Of a stretch of 64,000 nt of DNA, positions 1 through 9,318 are shown in pieces. The notes under the pieces are model-generated. The model made no database searches. It was given only the letters and a program-made list of their open reading frames with translations, and was not told the origin of the DNA. Numbering within the stretch: position 1 is the first letter of the stretch; the number at the start of each line of letters is the position of its first letter. Both the position numbers and the translations under genes were made by a program. This DNA is from DATASD01 sp035478835 (GTDB taxonomy: Bacteria > Patescibacteriota > Saccharimonadia > Saccharimonadales > UBA4665): NCBI GenBank assembly GCA_035478835.1, contig DATIJH010000002.1, positions 248,001-312,000 of the forward strand, read 5' to 3'.

Positions 1-835
1 TAACGCCGGCGCCATAGCCTTTTGCGCGGAAAAGCACGGTGTTAACAAGCGGCGTTTTGCCCGAACGCGAACGGGCCTTTTGATAGAGCAGGAAGATGCC
101 GCCGAGCACCACAGACCCCGCCATAAGCGCAAATGTCCATAGCGGCCAGCCGAGCTCACGGCCCTGAATGAGCGGGTACAAAAGACCGGTTAATGCTGCC
201 GTTGCTAAAACGATCCCCGGAAAATCAACACTGGTGGCGTGCTCCGATTTGGACTCTGGCAATGCTTTCATACCAGCCAGGAGTGCAATAAGCCCAACGG
301 GTAGGTTGATGAAGAATATAGTGCGCCAGCCCCAATTAGCTAGGTTCCACTGAATAAGTCCGGCGGCAAGCAGCGGTCCGCCGACGGTCGCAAAACCTAC
401 GATGCCGCTATATGCGCCCAAGGCTTTCGCCCGGTCTTTTGGTGCAAAGAGCACTTGGATGAATGCCAGTACTTGCGGCACCATCATCGCCGCGCCAACA
501 CCTTGCAACAGACGTGCGGCAACAAGCATGCCTGCGCTCGTCGAGCAGCCTGCCAGTGCGGATGCGGCAGTAAACCCTACGGTGCCGAGCAAAAACATTT
601 TTTTGCGGCCAAAGATGTCGCCAAGCCGGCCACCTGTTACAATAAGCAGTGACAATCCAAGCAAGTATGCGTCGATTGACCACTGGAGCGCGCTCGGACT
701 TGCGTGCAAGCTCCTCCCGATAGTTGGGATCGCAATATTGATAATCGAGGCGTCGAGCAGATCCATAAATACGCCCAGCAATAAGATGACAAGGGCGAAC
801 TTCGAGACCTTACTAGTTGATATTTGTGAGCCCAC
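1..835 (-). CDS. DHA2-family MFS drug exporter, C-terminus cut by window edge
   Basis: Proton-driven multidrug efflux pump of the 14-helix EmrB/QacA (DHA2) type in the cytoplasmic membrane. About 278 N-terminal residues are present and the rest lies left of base 1. Seen: the DHA2 hallmark LDASIINIAIP at residues 27-37 in helix 1, MFS motif A (GGRLGDIFGRKK, residues 68-79) between helices 2 and 3, and a motif-C-like glycine/proline stretch (GFATVGGPLLAAG). The start is a GTG at 835, chosen because AGAAGGAG lies 8 nt upstream; no ATG fits. The MarR gene at 903 is divergent across a 67-bp AT-rich gap, the usual layout of a MarR-controlled efflux pump. The substrate cannot be told from sequence. 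Confidence 0.88.
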   Translation of the reverse strand, partial: MGSQISTSKVSKFALVILLLGVFMDLLDASIINIAIPTIGRSLHASPSALQWSIDAYLLGLSLLIVTGGRLGDIFGRKKMFLLGTVGFTAASALAGCSTSAGMLVAARLLQGVGAAMMVPQVLAFIQVLFAPKDRAKALGAYSGIVGFATVGGPLLAAGLIQWNLANWGWRTIFFINLPVGLIALLAGMKALPESKSEHATSVDFPGIVLATAALTGLLYPLIQGRELGWPLWTFALMAGSVVLGGIFLLYQKARSRSGKTPLVNTVLFRAKGYGAGV

Positions 836-902
836 GTGCTAAACTCCTTCTGTGAGTTAAATATTTTGATTCATAAAACTAATTTATTACAACGCTACCA
901 TT
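836..902. promoter_or_regulatory. Divergent promoter region between MFS exporter and MarR gene
   Basis: A 67-bp AT-rich spacer between two divergent starts. By the general logic of MarR regulators it should hold promoters for both genes and the MarR operator. I see AT-rich hexamers but no clean palindrome, so the operator position is not assigned. Confidence 0.45.
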
Positions 903-1358
903 ATGTCAACAACAATTTCTGAAAAAACATATACCAGCAAGTCATTTTCGCCTATCAGTATCGAAACAATGTTATTTCATAGTGCAATAGCAGCTAAGCT
1001 CGGTTTGAATTCAACAGACCATAAATGTCTTATCTTTCTATTTGACGGGCCAAAGACGGCGAGCGAGCTTGCTGCGTATACCGGACTTACTCCTGGCGCG
1101 CAGACGGCGGCGTTGGTGCGTCTTGAAAACGCCGGCTTTATTCGCCGCAAGCACGACACCCAAGACAGGCGCCGGGTATTCGTCGAAGTCGCGCCAGAAA
1201 ACCTTGCAGCCGTCGCCAAACTTTTTATACCTTTGGGAGAAGCCGTCGCGAAGCTTGAGTCGGAATACTCTGCCGAGCAGCTCGCGCTGATTCATGCATA
1301 CGAAGACAAAACTGCAGCCATCCTGCGCGAAGAGCGGATGAAATTAAGCGCCAGCTAG
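903..1358 (+). CDS. MarR-family transcriptional regulator
   Basis: A 151-residue winged-helix regulator, normal length for MarR proteins. The DNA-binding region spans roughly residues 45-100: TASELAAYTGLTPGAQTAALVRLENAGFIRRK is the HTH and recognition helix (split here: TASELAAYTGLTP / GAQTAALVRLENAGF), followed by a wing with the family signature DTQDRRRVFVEV (D-x-R-D-R-R type). Helical ends would form the dimer interface. It is divergent from the MFS exporter and probably represses it and itself, with release by a transported compound; that is inference from gene order. There is no strong ribosome site before ATG 903. Confidence 0.88.
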   Translation: MSTTISEKTYTSKSFSPISIETMLFHSAIAAKLGLNSTDHKCLIFLFDGPKTASELAAYTGLTPGAQTAALVRLENAGFIRRKHDTQDRRRVFVEVAPENLAAVAKLFIPLGEAVAKLESEYSAEQLALIHAYEDKTAAILREERMKLSAS

Positions 1359-1438
1359 GCGCGTTCTGCAGGAGCGAACTATCCCAAAACCAACGGTAAC
1401 GTACTGTGTAGGTTGCCGGGGATGATACTATTGTTGTC

Positions 1439-3217
1439 GTGCATAATAGACTAACAGAAATCGCGACTCCTCCTTTGCCAAACCATGCGTTCGAGTCCCC
1501 TATAACCAACCCGACCTTACGGCTCGCAGCAAACGCCATCAGCCTGACACTCCAAGAGCAGGTACCGATTTTGGCTCATGAAATAGGCGGCAGCCAGGAG
1601 TTTTTGGATTACGCTTCAACCGTACTGGACAGGCATCCTATTGACCCGTACGCCCGTGCGGATCTGGACTCCACCTATAAGTGCAGCCTGGAAGTGCTGG
1701 ATCATCTTAGCGGCAACTTTTATAGCGGTGAGTGGCAGATTAAGGAACGCATGAGAACAGAGCTGTCCTTTCAACGCGACATACTTAACAATGTGACCGC
1801 TTACCGGCGGACTGTCGACCAGACACCCGGCGCACCAGCCTGGGGTTTTCTAAAAGACTCGACAGGGACGGGCCGGTTTTCGTTTGATACGCTTGAATCA
1901 ATCGAGCGATCCAGGGAACGTTTTAAGGCGTGGCAGGCGTGGGTGGATACTTCTATCGAGTGTATGGAAGAGGGAATAGCGTACGGGGACACACAGACTG
2001 CGGTCGTGACCGCCGCCGCTCTCGATAAGTTCGACCAGCTTTTGCAGGATCCCGGCGTTGTCGACCGTTTTCTTCAGCCGCTCAGAAAAGCTGGTTTGCG
2101 CATATCATCGGGAACTATTGAGGCGTACGAGGCTGAGGTACGCGAACAAGTATTACCGGCCTATCAGAAGCTGCGTGATTATTTGGCGCAGCGCTATATA
2201 CAAAATTGCCGCGATAACTCCAGACTTGGCATGTGGGCACTCCCCGGCGATCAGTATTCACACTTGCTGGCCTACTTTGCTTATGATCCAGGGTTTACTG
2301 TGCAGCGGGCCGCCGACTTCGCCGAAGCGCAGTGGGAGAAGGCCCTGGAGGGTCTGGAAGAAGTAAAGGAGGCTCTCGGTTTTAGCGACATCGCAGCGTG
2401 CATTGACTATATTATGCATGACGAAGTGTTCCATACCTTTACGTCAATACAGGATGTGCATGACGAGTACAGCCGCCTTAATGAGCAGGTTCGGAGCCGG
2501 CTGGGGCGTATCTTTAATGATCCTGTTGTCGATCCGCTCAAGATTTACGTCCATAGCGCAACTGCTGCCGAGAGTTCATTTGCCACCTACAAGCTGCCAA
2601 GCCGGGATGGGACAGTGCCGGGAATATTCACTGATTATGTTGTTGATCCCCGCAAAGAATCCAACAACAATCTGCGGCGCCTGATCTGGCACGAAGGGCC
2701 TCCCGGTCATGGCGTGCACCTGCCCTGGCAGCAGCGAGCAGAACACTTACCCGATTTGTTGCGCTACAGCCCCATGGTCCATTGTTACATCGAGGGTTGG
2801 GCAATGTATGCCGAAGGGCTCGCCGCCGACCTTGGCATACCGGAAAGTTTGGAGCAGTATGCGCGCCGCCTCATCACTGTCCTGAACGTGACAAGGGCGC
2901 TTCTTCTGGACATCGGCGTTAACCATAAAGGATGGAGCATGGCAACAGCGCAAGCCAAGCAGCGCGAGATGTATGGCCGGGATCCGGGTGAGATTTTGCG
3001 GATTTTAGCATGGCCGGGCCAGTCCCTTCTGTATCCATTCGGCTTAGAACGGTTTAATGCGATGCGCCAAAAAGCCGAAATCGAGCTTGGCGATGCGTTC
3101 CGTGTGCAGGACTTTCACGATGTGCTGCTCCGCAATGGTTCGTTAAGTTTTGATTATGCCTGGTTTGACGTGGCTGGGTGGATTATGACCCAACGAAAGA
3201 GGGCAGGAGGACGCTAG
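1439..3217 (+). CDS. DUF885 family protein (predicted metallopeptidase-like)
   Basis: A 592-residue member of the DUF885 family, usually about 550-620 residues. Two family landmarks are seen: HEGPPGHGVH from residue 418, equivalent to the HEAxPGHH zinc-site motif, and EGWAMYAEG from residue 452, which supplies the downstream acidic ligand. There is no signal peptide, so it is probably cytoplasmic. Family members are thought to be peptidases, but few have been tested. The start is GTG 1439; TACTAT ends 7 nt before it and there is no Shine-Dalgarno, which suggests a leaderless mRNA. The last residues (RKRAGGR) are basic. Confidence 0.85.
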   Translation: MHNRLTEIATPPLPNHAFESPITNPTLRLAANAISLTLQEQVPILAHEIGGSQEFLDYASTVLDRHPIDPYARADLDSTYKCSLEVLDHLSGNFYSGEWQIKERMRTELSFQRDILNNVTAYRRTVDQTPGAPAWGFLKDSTGTGRFSFDTLESIERSRERFKAWQAWVDTSIECMEEGIAYGDTQTAVVTAAALDKFDQLLQDPGVVDRFLQPLRKAGLRISSGTIEAYEAEVREQVLPAYQKLRDYLAQRYIQNCRDNSRLGMWALPGDQYSHLLAYFAYDPGFTVQRAADFAEAQWEKALEGLEEVKEALGFSDIAACIDYIMHDEVFHTFTSIQDVHDEYSRLNEQVRSRLGRIFNDPVVDPLKIYVHSATAAESSFATYKLPSRDGTVPGIFTDYVVDPRKESNNNLRRLIWHEGPPGHGVHLPWQQRAEHLPDLLRYSPMVHCYIEGWAMYAEGLAADLGIPESLEQYARRLITVLNVTRALLLDIGVNHKGWSMATAQAKQREMYGRDPGEILRILAWPGQSLLYPFGLERFNAMRQKAEIELGDAFRVQDFHDVLLRNGSLSFDYAWFDVAGWIMTQRKRAGGR

Positions 3218-3291
3218 TGCAGCGTAGCGAGGCGGGTATCGAGTGCTTGATAGGGGTTGACTTGCCGCGTCGATTGCCTTAATCTCCTCAG

Positions 3292-4842
3292 GTGAACATA
3301 CCAAGAGAACCAGAGTTAGGCCAGACGCCCGCACACGAGGAGCCGTCTCCAGATAAGTTGCTTGAGCAAGCAGAGCTGGATACGGCCGAGAGCATTGTCT
3401 TAGACGGCCTCGCCTCGACGCTCGAGGATGAGTTGCGCCATCGCGTGCTTACGCGATACGCCACCGAACTCAAGCGGGGCGAGATGCCACCTATAGCGGC
3501 CACGGAATATAACGGTGAGCCGGCACAATATGTAGCGCAAGTACGCGATTTGCTCGGTAAAGCCGAGAAGCGCCCGGGCGGTTTTAGTGTAATGCGTTAC
3601 GATGCACTTGCTGCGCAAATGGTGCGGGAATCCAACTCATCGGCAGCCGCAATGGTGGACGAATGGCTGGACGTCCACGCCGAGACGATCACGCGGTTCT
3701 TCGGCCAGCCCTACTTGACCAAAACCGAGTTTTTGCAGTCCTTGCTGCCGTTTGTATGGGGCACGGTCGAGGCGGTAACAACGGCGCCGCGCACTGCCGC
3801 TCAACTCGAATACCGACACAAGCGCTCCGAAATACTGCGAGGTTTTCCGCGGCAAACCACTGACATTAGCGAGGCCGTGCGGAGCGGCGCACTAACCGAC
3901 AAGATGATTGCGCAAGCTGGCAGGCGACTTTCGCAAGTGACGCCTAGCATGCAGACGCCTGATTATCATGCCTTAACGCCAGAACAGCAAAAGGAAATAA
4001 TAGGCGTTGTTGGCGAAGAGTGCCTTACATTTTGGCGATATTTTTTCCAGTACGGCGACGTAAAGCTTATGAAAATGAGCGATGGTGCGCCAAAATATCC
4101 ATTCGTGCTGCTGCGGCCAGTCGCCGACTTAGAAAAAGTTATGCGATACACAAATCAGCCGCATACAGCAATCCATAATTACATAGAAAATAATTATAGT
4201 TTTCAGCAAGAGTTTGAGGCGGCATGCGAGGCATTGGCCGGCGAGCCCGAAACACTCGAGGTAGAAGAGCATCCTGCCACCATGATGCAACCTGGCGATA
4301 CGTGGCAAATTTGCGGCGAAACAGAGACTATGCGATACAAAGAGCTCCGAGAAACGCTTGCAGAACTTGATGTCGAGATGCTTAAGTTCTTAACGGGCGG
4401 CCGCGAGTCCATAGTACCCGATAGATGGACGAAGCCTACGAACGACGCCGCAGAGAAAATAGTCAAAAAAACTGCAGGCAATATATTGAATGTGCGCCTT
4501 CATCGGTTGGCGGTGGACGATGAATATGTGCAGAGTTTCCCCGAAGACACTCGCCTTGGGCTTGAAATCGATACGCTACGCCGCTACATGCTGACTGTCG
4601 ACATTAAATCGCGTGGCGTGGTAGTGCCCACCGGTATCGAAATCGCATATTTTATGCGTTGGTGGTCGCAGGGGCGTGCGCCTACTCCCACAAAATCGGC
4701 GAAAGGTAAAACAACTGGCGCGGAGGCTTTGAACGCTATCTTTGTAGCTGCCCGCGAGTCGGCTAAAGCCACAGGCAGTGTGCCGCATGTGCCAGGCATG
4801 GGCCGCGCACGTATCATAAACCGCCCAAAGCGCATGAGATAG
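3292..4842 (+). CDS. Hypothetical protein, 516 residues
   Basis: No family recognised. The protein is soluble, mostly helical and charged, with an acidic N-terminus (residues 1-40) and a basic, proline-containing C-terminus ending RIINRPKRMR. It has no transmembrane segment, Walker motif or obvious catalytic signature. The GTG start at 3292 has no Shine-Dalgarno, and a weak TTAATC lies about 7 nt upstream. An ATG further in is possible, so the start is uncertain. It stands between the DUF885 gene and the UvrA2 gene on the same strand, 74 and 112 nt away, so it may be its own transcription unit. Confidence 0.7.
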   Translation: MNIPREPELGQTPAHEEPSPDKLLEQAELDTAESIVLDGLASTLEDELRHRVLTRYATELKRGEMPPIAATEYNGEPAQYVAQVRDLLGKAEKRPGGFSVMRYDALAAQMVRESNSSAAAMVDEWLDVHAETITRFFGQPYLTKTEFLQSLLPFVWGTVEAVTTAPRTAAQLEYRHKRSEILRGFPRQTTDISEAVRSGALTDKMIAQAGRRLSQVTPSMQTPDYHALTPEQQKEIIGVVGEECLTFWRYFFQYGDVKLMKMSDGAPKYPFVLLRPVADLEKVMRYTNQPHTAIHNYIENNYSFQQEFEAACEALAGEPETLEVEEHPATMMQPGDTWQICGETETMRYKELRETLAELDVEMLKFLTGGRESIVPDRWTKPTNDAAEKIVKKTAGNILNVRLHRLAVDDEYVQSFPEDTRLGLEIDTLRRYMLTVDIKSRGVVVPTGIEIAYFMRWWSQGRAPTPTKSAKGKTTGAEALNAIFVAARESAKATGSVPHVPGMGRARIINRPKRMR

Positions 4843-4954
4843 GGGTAATCTATAGCGCGGTTCGAACTGGCTGCGAGTTTTGCCTGATGTCTGAGAAATA
4901 ATTCACTGTGACGGCCACGTACTACATGCTTTCATGGTAGTTATGCGGAGGAGT

Positions 4955-7195
4955 ATGGAAAAACCAATACGAATTGTTAGGGCGCGCGAGAATAATCTTA
5001 AAAATGTTTCGCTGGAAATACCAAAACACAGTATTACGGTATTTACTGGCGTGTCTGGCTCCGGCAAGTCGTCGCTCGTTTTTGACACGATCGCCGCAGA
5101 ATCGCAACGGCAGCTCAATGAAACGTATTCAAGTTATATTCGCCACCGCTTGATGCAATATGGCCAGCCCGACGCCGATTTGCTCGAGAATTTATCTGTG
5201 GCTATGGTGGTTGACCAAAGGCGCCTCGGGAACAATGCGCGTTCAACCGTAGGTACGGTCACGGATATTTACACCTTTTTGCGGCTGCTATTTTCACGCG
5301 TTGGGCAGCCATTTGTAGGCTACTCGAACGTCTTTTCCTTTAACGATCCTGAGGGCATGTGCCAGCACTGCCAAGGACTTGGCACCGAGCAAACGGTCCA
5401 GCTGGATCACCTCATTGACACGTCGAAATCGCTCAACGAAGGCGCTATTCAATTTCCTACGTTCGAGCCGGGCGGCTATCGCTGGAAGCGCTATGCGTAT
5501 TCCGGCCTTTTTGACCCGGACAAAAAACTGGCGGAGTATACTGCCGACGAGTGGGACACTTTGCTCCACAAAACAGATGTAAAAATCACTGACCCGCAGC
5601 CCGGATATCCGCCCAGCCACCGGTATCGCGGCATTCTGGTGCGTTTTAAAGAAGACTTTTTCTCTAAAGATAGCCGCGAGCTTAAAACCCATGCCGCTGC
5701 ACTAAAGCGGGTCATTGTAAACGGCCCGTGCCCCGTATGCCACGGCGCGCGCCTCAACCAGAAGTCACTAAGTTGCACTATCCGCGGCAAAAACATCGCC
5801 GATTGTGTCGCAATGCAAATCAGCGATCTTCGGGCGTTTCTCGCATCCATAACCGACGCTAAGGCCCGGACCATCATTGCCGAAACCTTGGAACGGCTGC
5901 AGAGCCTTATAGACATCGGCCTCGGCTATCTTAGCCTCGATCGTCAAACCGGCACGCTGAGCGGCGGCGAATCGCAGCGCATTAAAATGGTAAAGCATCT
6001 GGGCAGCAGCCTCAGCGATCTTATGTACATTTTTGATGAGCCCAGTACGGGCTTGCATCCAAGCAATGTGCACAAGCTCAACACCCTCCTCAAGCAACTG
6101 CGTGATAAAGGCAATACAGTGCTGGTTGTCGAGCATGACCCCGACGTTATAGCTATTGCCGATCATATCGTGGACATGGGGCCGGGTGCCGGCGTACGCG
6201 GCGGCGAGGTGGTATATGAAGGCAGTCTCACCGACTTTCGTCGTGCCAACACACTGACTGCGCGGTTTTTGCATAGAAAACTGGAACTTAACCAAGCGCC
6301 CAGGCCCGCGAAAAGCGGCTTTATCTCTATTAGGGACGCGACGCTTCATAACTTGGACCATGCGGATGTCGACATTCCAAAGGGCGTTCTGACGGTCGTA
6401 ACTGGGGTAGCCGGATCGGGCAAAAGCTCGCTGATTCACGGCGTGTTAAGCGCGCAGCACCCCGAAGCCATCACGATCGACCAAGGAGCCATTCATGCCT
6501 CTAAGCGCTCGACTCCAGCGTCGTTCGTCGGTATTTTTGATGCGATACGATCGCTGCTGAGCGCGGCTAACAACGTTAGCGCCTCTTTGTTCAGCTTCAA
6601 TTCCGAAGGCGCCTGCCCGAATTGCAAAGGCATGGGCGTCATCACGACAGATCTGGCATTCATGGATCCTATCGTCACGGTTTGTGAAGTATGTAACGGC
6701 AAGCGATTCACGCAAAAAACACTCGGTTATACGCTGCGCGGCAAGAACATTGACGACATATTACACCTGAGCGTCGACGCCGCTCTTGCATTTTTTACCG
6801 AACCGGAAATCCACGCCACATTGCAGCAAATGCAAGCGGTGGGCATTGGCTATTTGGAGCTGGGTCAATCGCTTAACACACTTTCTGGCGGGGAACGGCA
6901 GCGGCTCAAGCTAGCGCTGCACCTTAACAAGCAAGGAAATATTTATATCCTGGACGAGCCGACAACAGGCTTGCATATGTCGGATGTGGCGCATCTGATC
7001 CACATACTAAACCGGCTTGTTGATAACGGTAGTACAGTTATCGTCATCGAACATAATCTGGACGTTATTGCGCAGGCCGACTGGCTTATAGACATGGGTC
7101 CCGGCGCGGGGAATGAGGGCGGCCGGATATTATTTGAGGGTACGCCATTAGCGATGAAACAAAGTAGCGAATCGGTAACCGGAAAATTTCTGTAA
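4955..7195 (+). CDS. UvrA2-like (class II excinuclease A) ABC ATPase
   Basis: A duplicated ABC ATPase of the UvrA family, 746 residues from ATG 4955, against about 940 for true UvrA. First half: Walker A VSGSGKSSL near residue 34, signature LSGGESQRIK, Walker B FDEPSTGLHP. Second half: VAGSGKSSLIHG, LSGGERQRLKLAL, LDEPTTGLH. Zinc-finger cysteine pairs are present (CQHCQGLG, CPVCHG, CPNCKGMG, CEVCNG). The UvrB-binding insertion that normally follows the ARSTVGTVT region is absent, as in UvrA2/DrrC proteins linked to drug or intercalator tolerance. GGAGGAG sits just before ATG 4955 with short spacing; in-frame ATGs at 4934 and 4943 are alternatives. Confidence 0.9.
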   Translation: MEKPIRIVRARENNLKNVSLEIPKHSITVFTGVSGSGKSSLVFDTIAAESQRQLNETYSSYIRHRLMQYGQPDADLLENLSVAMVVDQRRLGNNARSTVGTVTDIYTFLRLLFSRVGQPFVGYSNVFSFNDPEGMCQHCQGLGTEQTVQLDHLIDTSKSLNEGAIQFPTFEPGGYRWKRYAYSGLFDPDKKLAEYTADEWDTLLHKTDVKITDPQPGYPPSHRYRGILVRFKEDFFSKDSRELKTHAAALKRVIVNGPCPVCHGARLNQKSLSCTIRGKNIADCVAMQISDLRAFLASITDAKARTIIAETLERLQSLIDIGLGYLSLDRQTGTLSGGESQRIKMVKHLGSSLSDLMYIFDEPSTGLHPSNVHKLNTLLKQLRDKGNTVLVVEHDPDVIAIADHIVDMGPGAGVRGGEVVYEGSLTDFRRANTLTARFLHRKLELNQAPRPAKSGFISIRDATLHNLDHADVDIPKGVLTVVTGVAGSGKSSLIHGVLSAQHPEAITIDQGAIHASKRSTPASFVGIFDAIRSLLSAANNVSASLFSFNSEGACPNCKGMGVITTDLAFMDPIVTVCEVCNGKRFTQKTLGYTLRGKNIDDILHLSVDAALAFFTEPEIHATLQQMQAVGIGYLELGQSLNTLSGGERQRLKLALHLNKQGNIYILDEPTTGLHMSDVAHLIHILNRLVDNGSTVIVIEHNLDVIAQADWLIDMGPGAGNEGGRILFEGTPLAMKQSSESVTGKFL

Positions 7196-7228
7196 GCTGC
7201 TTGTAACTGCTGGCAGCCTCATCAGTGA

Positions 7229-8923
7229 CTAGTGCGACGGCAGGCCAAACGTGTTTTGGATGTTTTGCAGATAGTAGTTGCCATCTCGCACATTGGGCTC
7301 GATGATGCCGCCCTCGTGCCATTCGTTCCAGGCGTAGATCGTCATGTAATTATCGATCGGGCTGGCAGGCTGCGCCTTCATGTTTTTGAGCGTTGCAGCC
7401 ATGGCCGCCGGGAATTGATTCTTGGTATTGTCCTTGAAGTACATTACCTGATCTTTTGTCCTCGACAGGTTCGTGCGCGGCGCTTCGTTGAAACCGCTCA
7501 TCGCGCAGCGCATCATCGGCTTACCGCTGTTATCGAAAGTACTAAAGTAACTGCCCATGTTGCTGACGTAGTTGCTGTACGAGTCCGCTGATACATAACC
7601 GTACATGTTGAGGCAGGTGTAGCCATCGCCAGTGTATTGGCTGGCTGTCGGCAGTCCATACTCGCTGTGTTCGAGGATGTATGGGTTCTGGCCGGTCTTG
7701 GCCTGAACCGCTTGCTGGAGGAGCGACACGAAATTATTCACATCTGTGGCGCTGCCGCTGCCAATACCGCGCACGTCGCACAGGAAGATGATCGGCCTGC
7801 CGTCTTGCGTTGTCAGATAGTTTGGCTGAGAAGTGTAAGAGGCAAAGGCCGTAGCTGCCGCCTGGAACTGCGACGTAAGTACTGATAGGTGCTGGGAAGG
7901 AGCGTTCGAGGCAAGGCAAGGGGTAACCATGAACTTCATGCGTGAGGAGTTTGAGGCGGCCATGAACGAATTGATGGCTTGGTCGTACTGGATGGTACCG
8001 GTGGCGTTATTCCAGTATGAGTAAAAGGCAAAGTAGCTTAGCCCGGCGTTTGCGGCTTGGTCAATTTGGGTTTGGAGTGTCGACACCTTGCTGTCGTCGT
8101 AATAGCCCTGGCTTGGCTTGAGGTAACTGTAGTCGCCACTCCAGCCTTGCGTGTTTTGAGCAACCGCGCCCCAGGGTGAACTTGGATCACCATGAAAGTC
8201 GCGCACGCCGCCCCACGCGTCGGGGTAACGGCCGTATACATTTTGTACAGCTTGCAGCAGGTCCGCGTTCGTGTTTTGGTCGTAAGCGCCAAAGTAGTAG
8301 GCACCGATCTGGTAGTACGTCGGCAGCATGTAGCCGACCAAGCCGTCCAAAGTATATCCCGCGCTCTGCATCGCGCTATTCTGGCTTTGGTATGCCAAGC
8401 GCCAACCCTTGCCGTTAGTGTAACGGTTTAGGGGCTGTGCACCGTACTGTGCCGAGGTATAAATGTTGCCGATAGTACCCTGTAGGACAAATGTGCCGTT
8501 ATTGACAAGCGCGCTCTCTTCGCTGGCGCTTGAAGTGACCAGCCAGTTGCCGGTTGCTTTTTGCTGAAGACGATACAAAGGGGTGGTGTCGGCAGTTGAA
8601 CCGGCAAAGACATAGCCAATTGGGCGCTGCGAGCTTAATTTCAGACCATTCGTTGTTTGGGCGGCTGCAACCTCCGGCCAATAGGCGCTGTACAGGTACA
8701 TTTGGTTGGGCTGAGTGTACAGCTCGCGGAGCGGCACAGCATTCAGGAGGGAAGGGTTGTCCGCGCTATTGTTGATGGTAGTAGCCGTGGTCACATTCCC
8801 GGTGGCAAATGCGCGAGTTGCCGGCGCCACCGTATTGCCAATGCCGATCAGCGCAACAAGCAAACATGCAGCCTGCCTCGTAAAGTAACCCAAGGTTATT
8901 TTCTGCTTAAAAAGTTTCTGCAT
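7229..8923 (-). CDS. Secreted GH99/WbsX-like protein with N-terminal DUF5648-like region
   Basis: A 564-residue exported protein. The start is ATG 8923, because AGGAGG lies 5 nt upstream; an in-frame start 8 codons earlier lacks one. Residues 1-40 form a Sec signal peptide (basic KLFKQK, hydrophobic ACLLVALIGIG, AFA cleavage region). Residues about 75-200 contain repeats of the type PLYRLQQKATGNWLVTSS and GYTLDGLVGYM, resembling DUF5648 units of secreted hydrolases. The rest matches the GH99-like/WbsX fold: YFAFYSYWN, then NEWHEGGIIEPN near the C-terminus, where family members carry NEWAEG-x-LEP. It probably acts on glycans outside the cell or on a host surface; substrate unknown. It converges with the UvrA2 gene. 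Confidence 0.78.
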   Translation of the reverse strand: MQKLFKQKITLGYFTRQAACLLVALIGIGNTVAPATRAFATGNVTTATTINNSADNPSLLNAVPLRELYTQPNQMYLYSAYWPEVAAAQTTNGLKLSSQRPIGYVFAGSTADTTPLYRLQQKATGNWLVTSSASEESALVNNGTFVLQGTIGNIYTSAQYGAQPLNRYTNGKGWRLAYQSQNSAMQSAGYTLDGLVGYMLPTYYQIGAYYFGAYDQNTNADLLQAVQNVYGRYPDAWGGVRDFHGDPSSPWGAVAQNTQGWSGDYSYLKPSQGYYDDSKVSTLQTQIDQAANAGLSYFAFYSYWNNATGTIQYDQAINSFMAASNSSRMKFMVTPCLASNAPSQHLSVLTSQFQAAATAFASYTSQPNYLTTQDGRPIIFLCDVRGIGSGSATDVNNFVSLLQQAVQAKTGQNPYILEHSEYGLPTASQYTGDGYTCLNMYGYVSADSYSNYVSNMGSYFSTFDNSGKPMMRCAMSGFNEAPRTNLSRTKDQVMYFKDNTKNQFPAAMAATLKNMKAQPASPIDNYMTIYAWNEWHEGGIIEPNVRDGNYYLQNIQNTFGLPSH

Positions 8924-9024
8924 GTCCGCCTCCTGTAATGAAGACATTTAAATATAAAATGGAAATATATGCAAGTATATGAATTTATGAAGCTAAGGCG
9001 AACTGCGGTAACGGCAGCATCGCA

Positions 9025-9255
9025 CTAGCGGGTAAGCTGCCGACTAAGTCCCGTCTTATACGTTTTGCGGAGCTCGGTTATGAAATCTAAAAGTTCGTGA
9101 TTTTTAACTTCTCCGTCTCTAACGCGGGCAACATATTCTTCGACAGACATTCCGAGCAGGCCGGCTATCCTTTCAGAAGATTCTTGGCGGCTGATTTCTC
9201 CTCTGCTGGCCAAGTGAACGGTGGCAACGATTTGCTTAGCAGTTTCCGGCCTCAT
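9025..9255 (-). CDS. Small hypothetical protein, 76 residues
   Basis: A helical, charged 76-residue protein of unknown family. It contains HTH-like spacing (SERIAGLLGMSVEEYVARV), but I cannot assign a DNA-binding fold. TATATC ends 6 nt before ATG 9255 with no Shine-Dalgarno, so it looks leaderless, which supports expression. It is divergent from the phosphatase-like gene at 9319. Confidence 0.6.
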   Translation of the reverse strand: MRPETAKQIVATVHLASRGEISRQESSERIAGLLGMSVEEYVARVRDGEVKNHELLDFITELRKTYKTGLSRQLTR

Positions 9256-9318
9256 ATCGTGGATATAACTTCTATTTTATCTTAATCGTGGAAGAAGGAT
9301 AGTTGATATACTACGCAC

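Noticed and set aside
402..842. 146-residue plus-strand ORF
   Set aside because: Antisense to the MFS exporter, whose minus-strand frame has clear family motifs.
5768..6439. 223-residue minus-strand ORF
   Set aside because: Shadow of the UvrA2 gene, which has complete ABC motifs.
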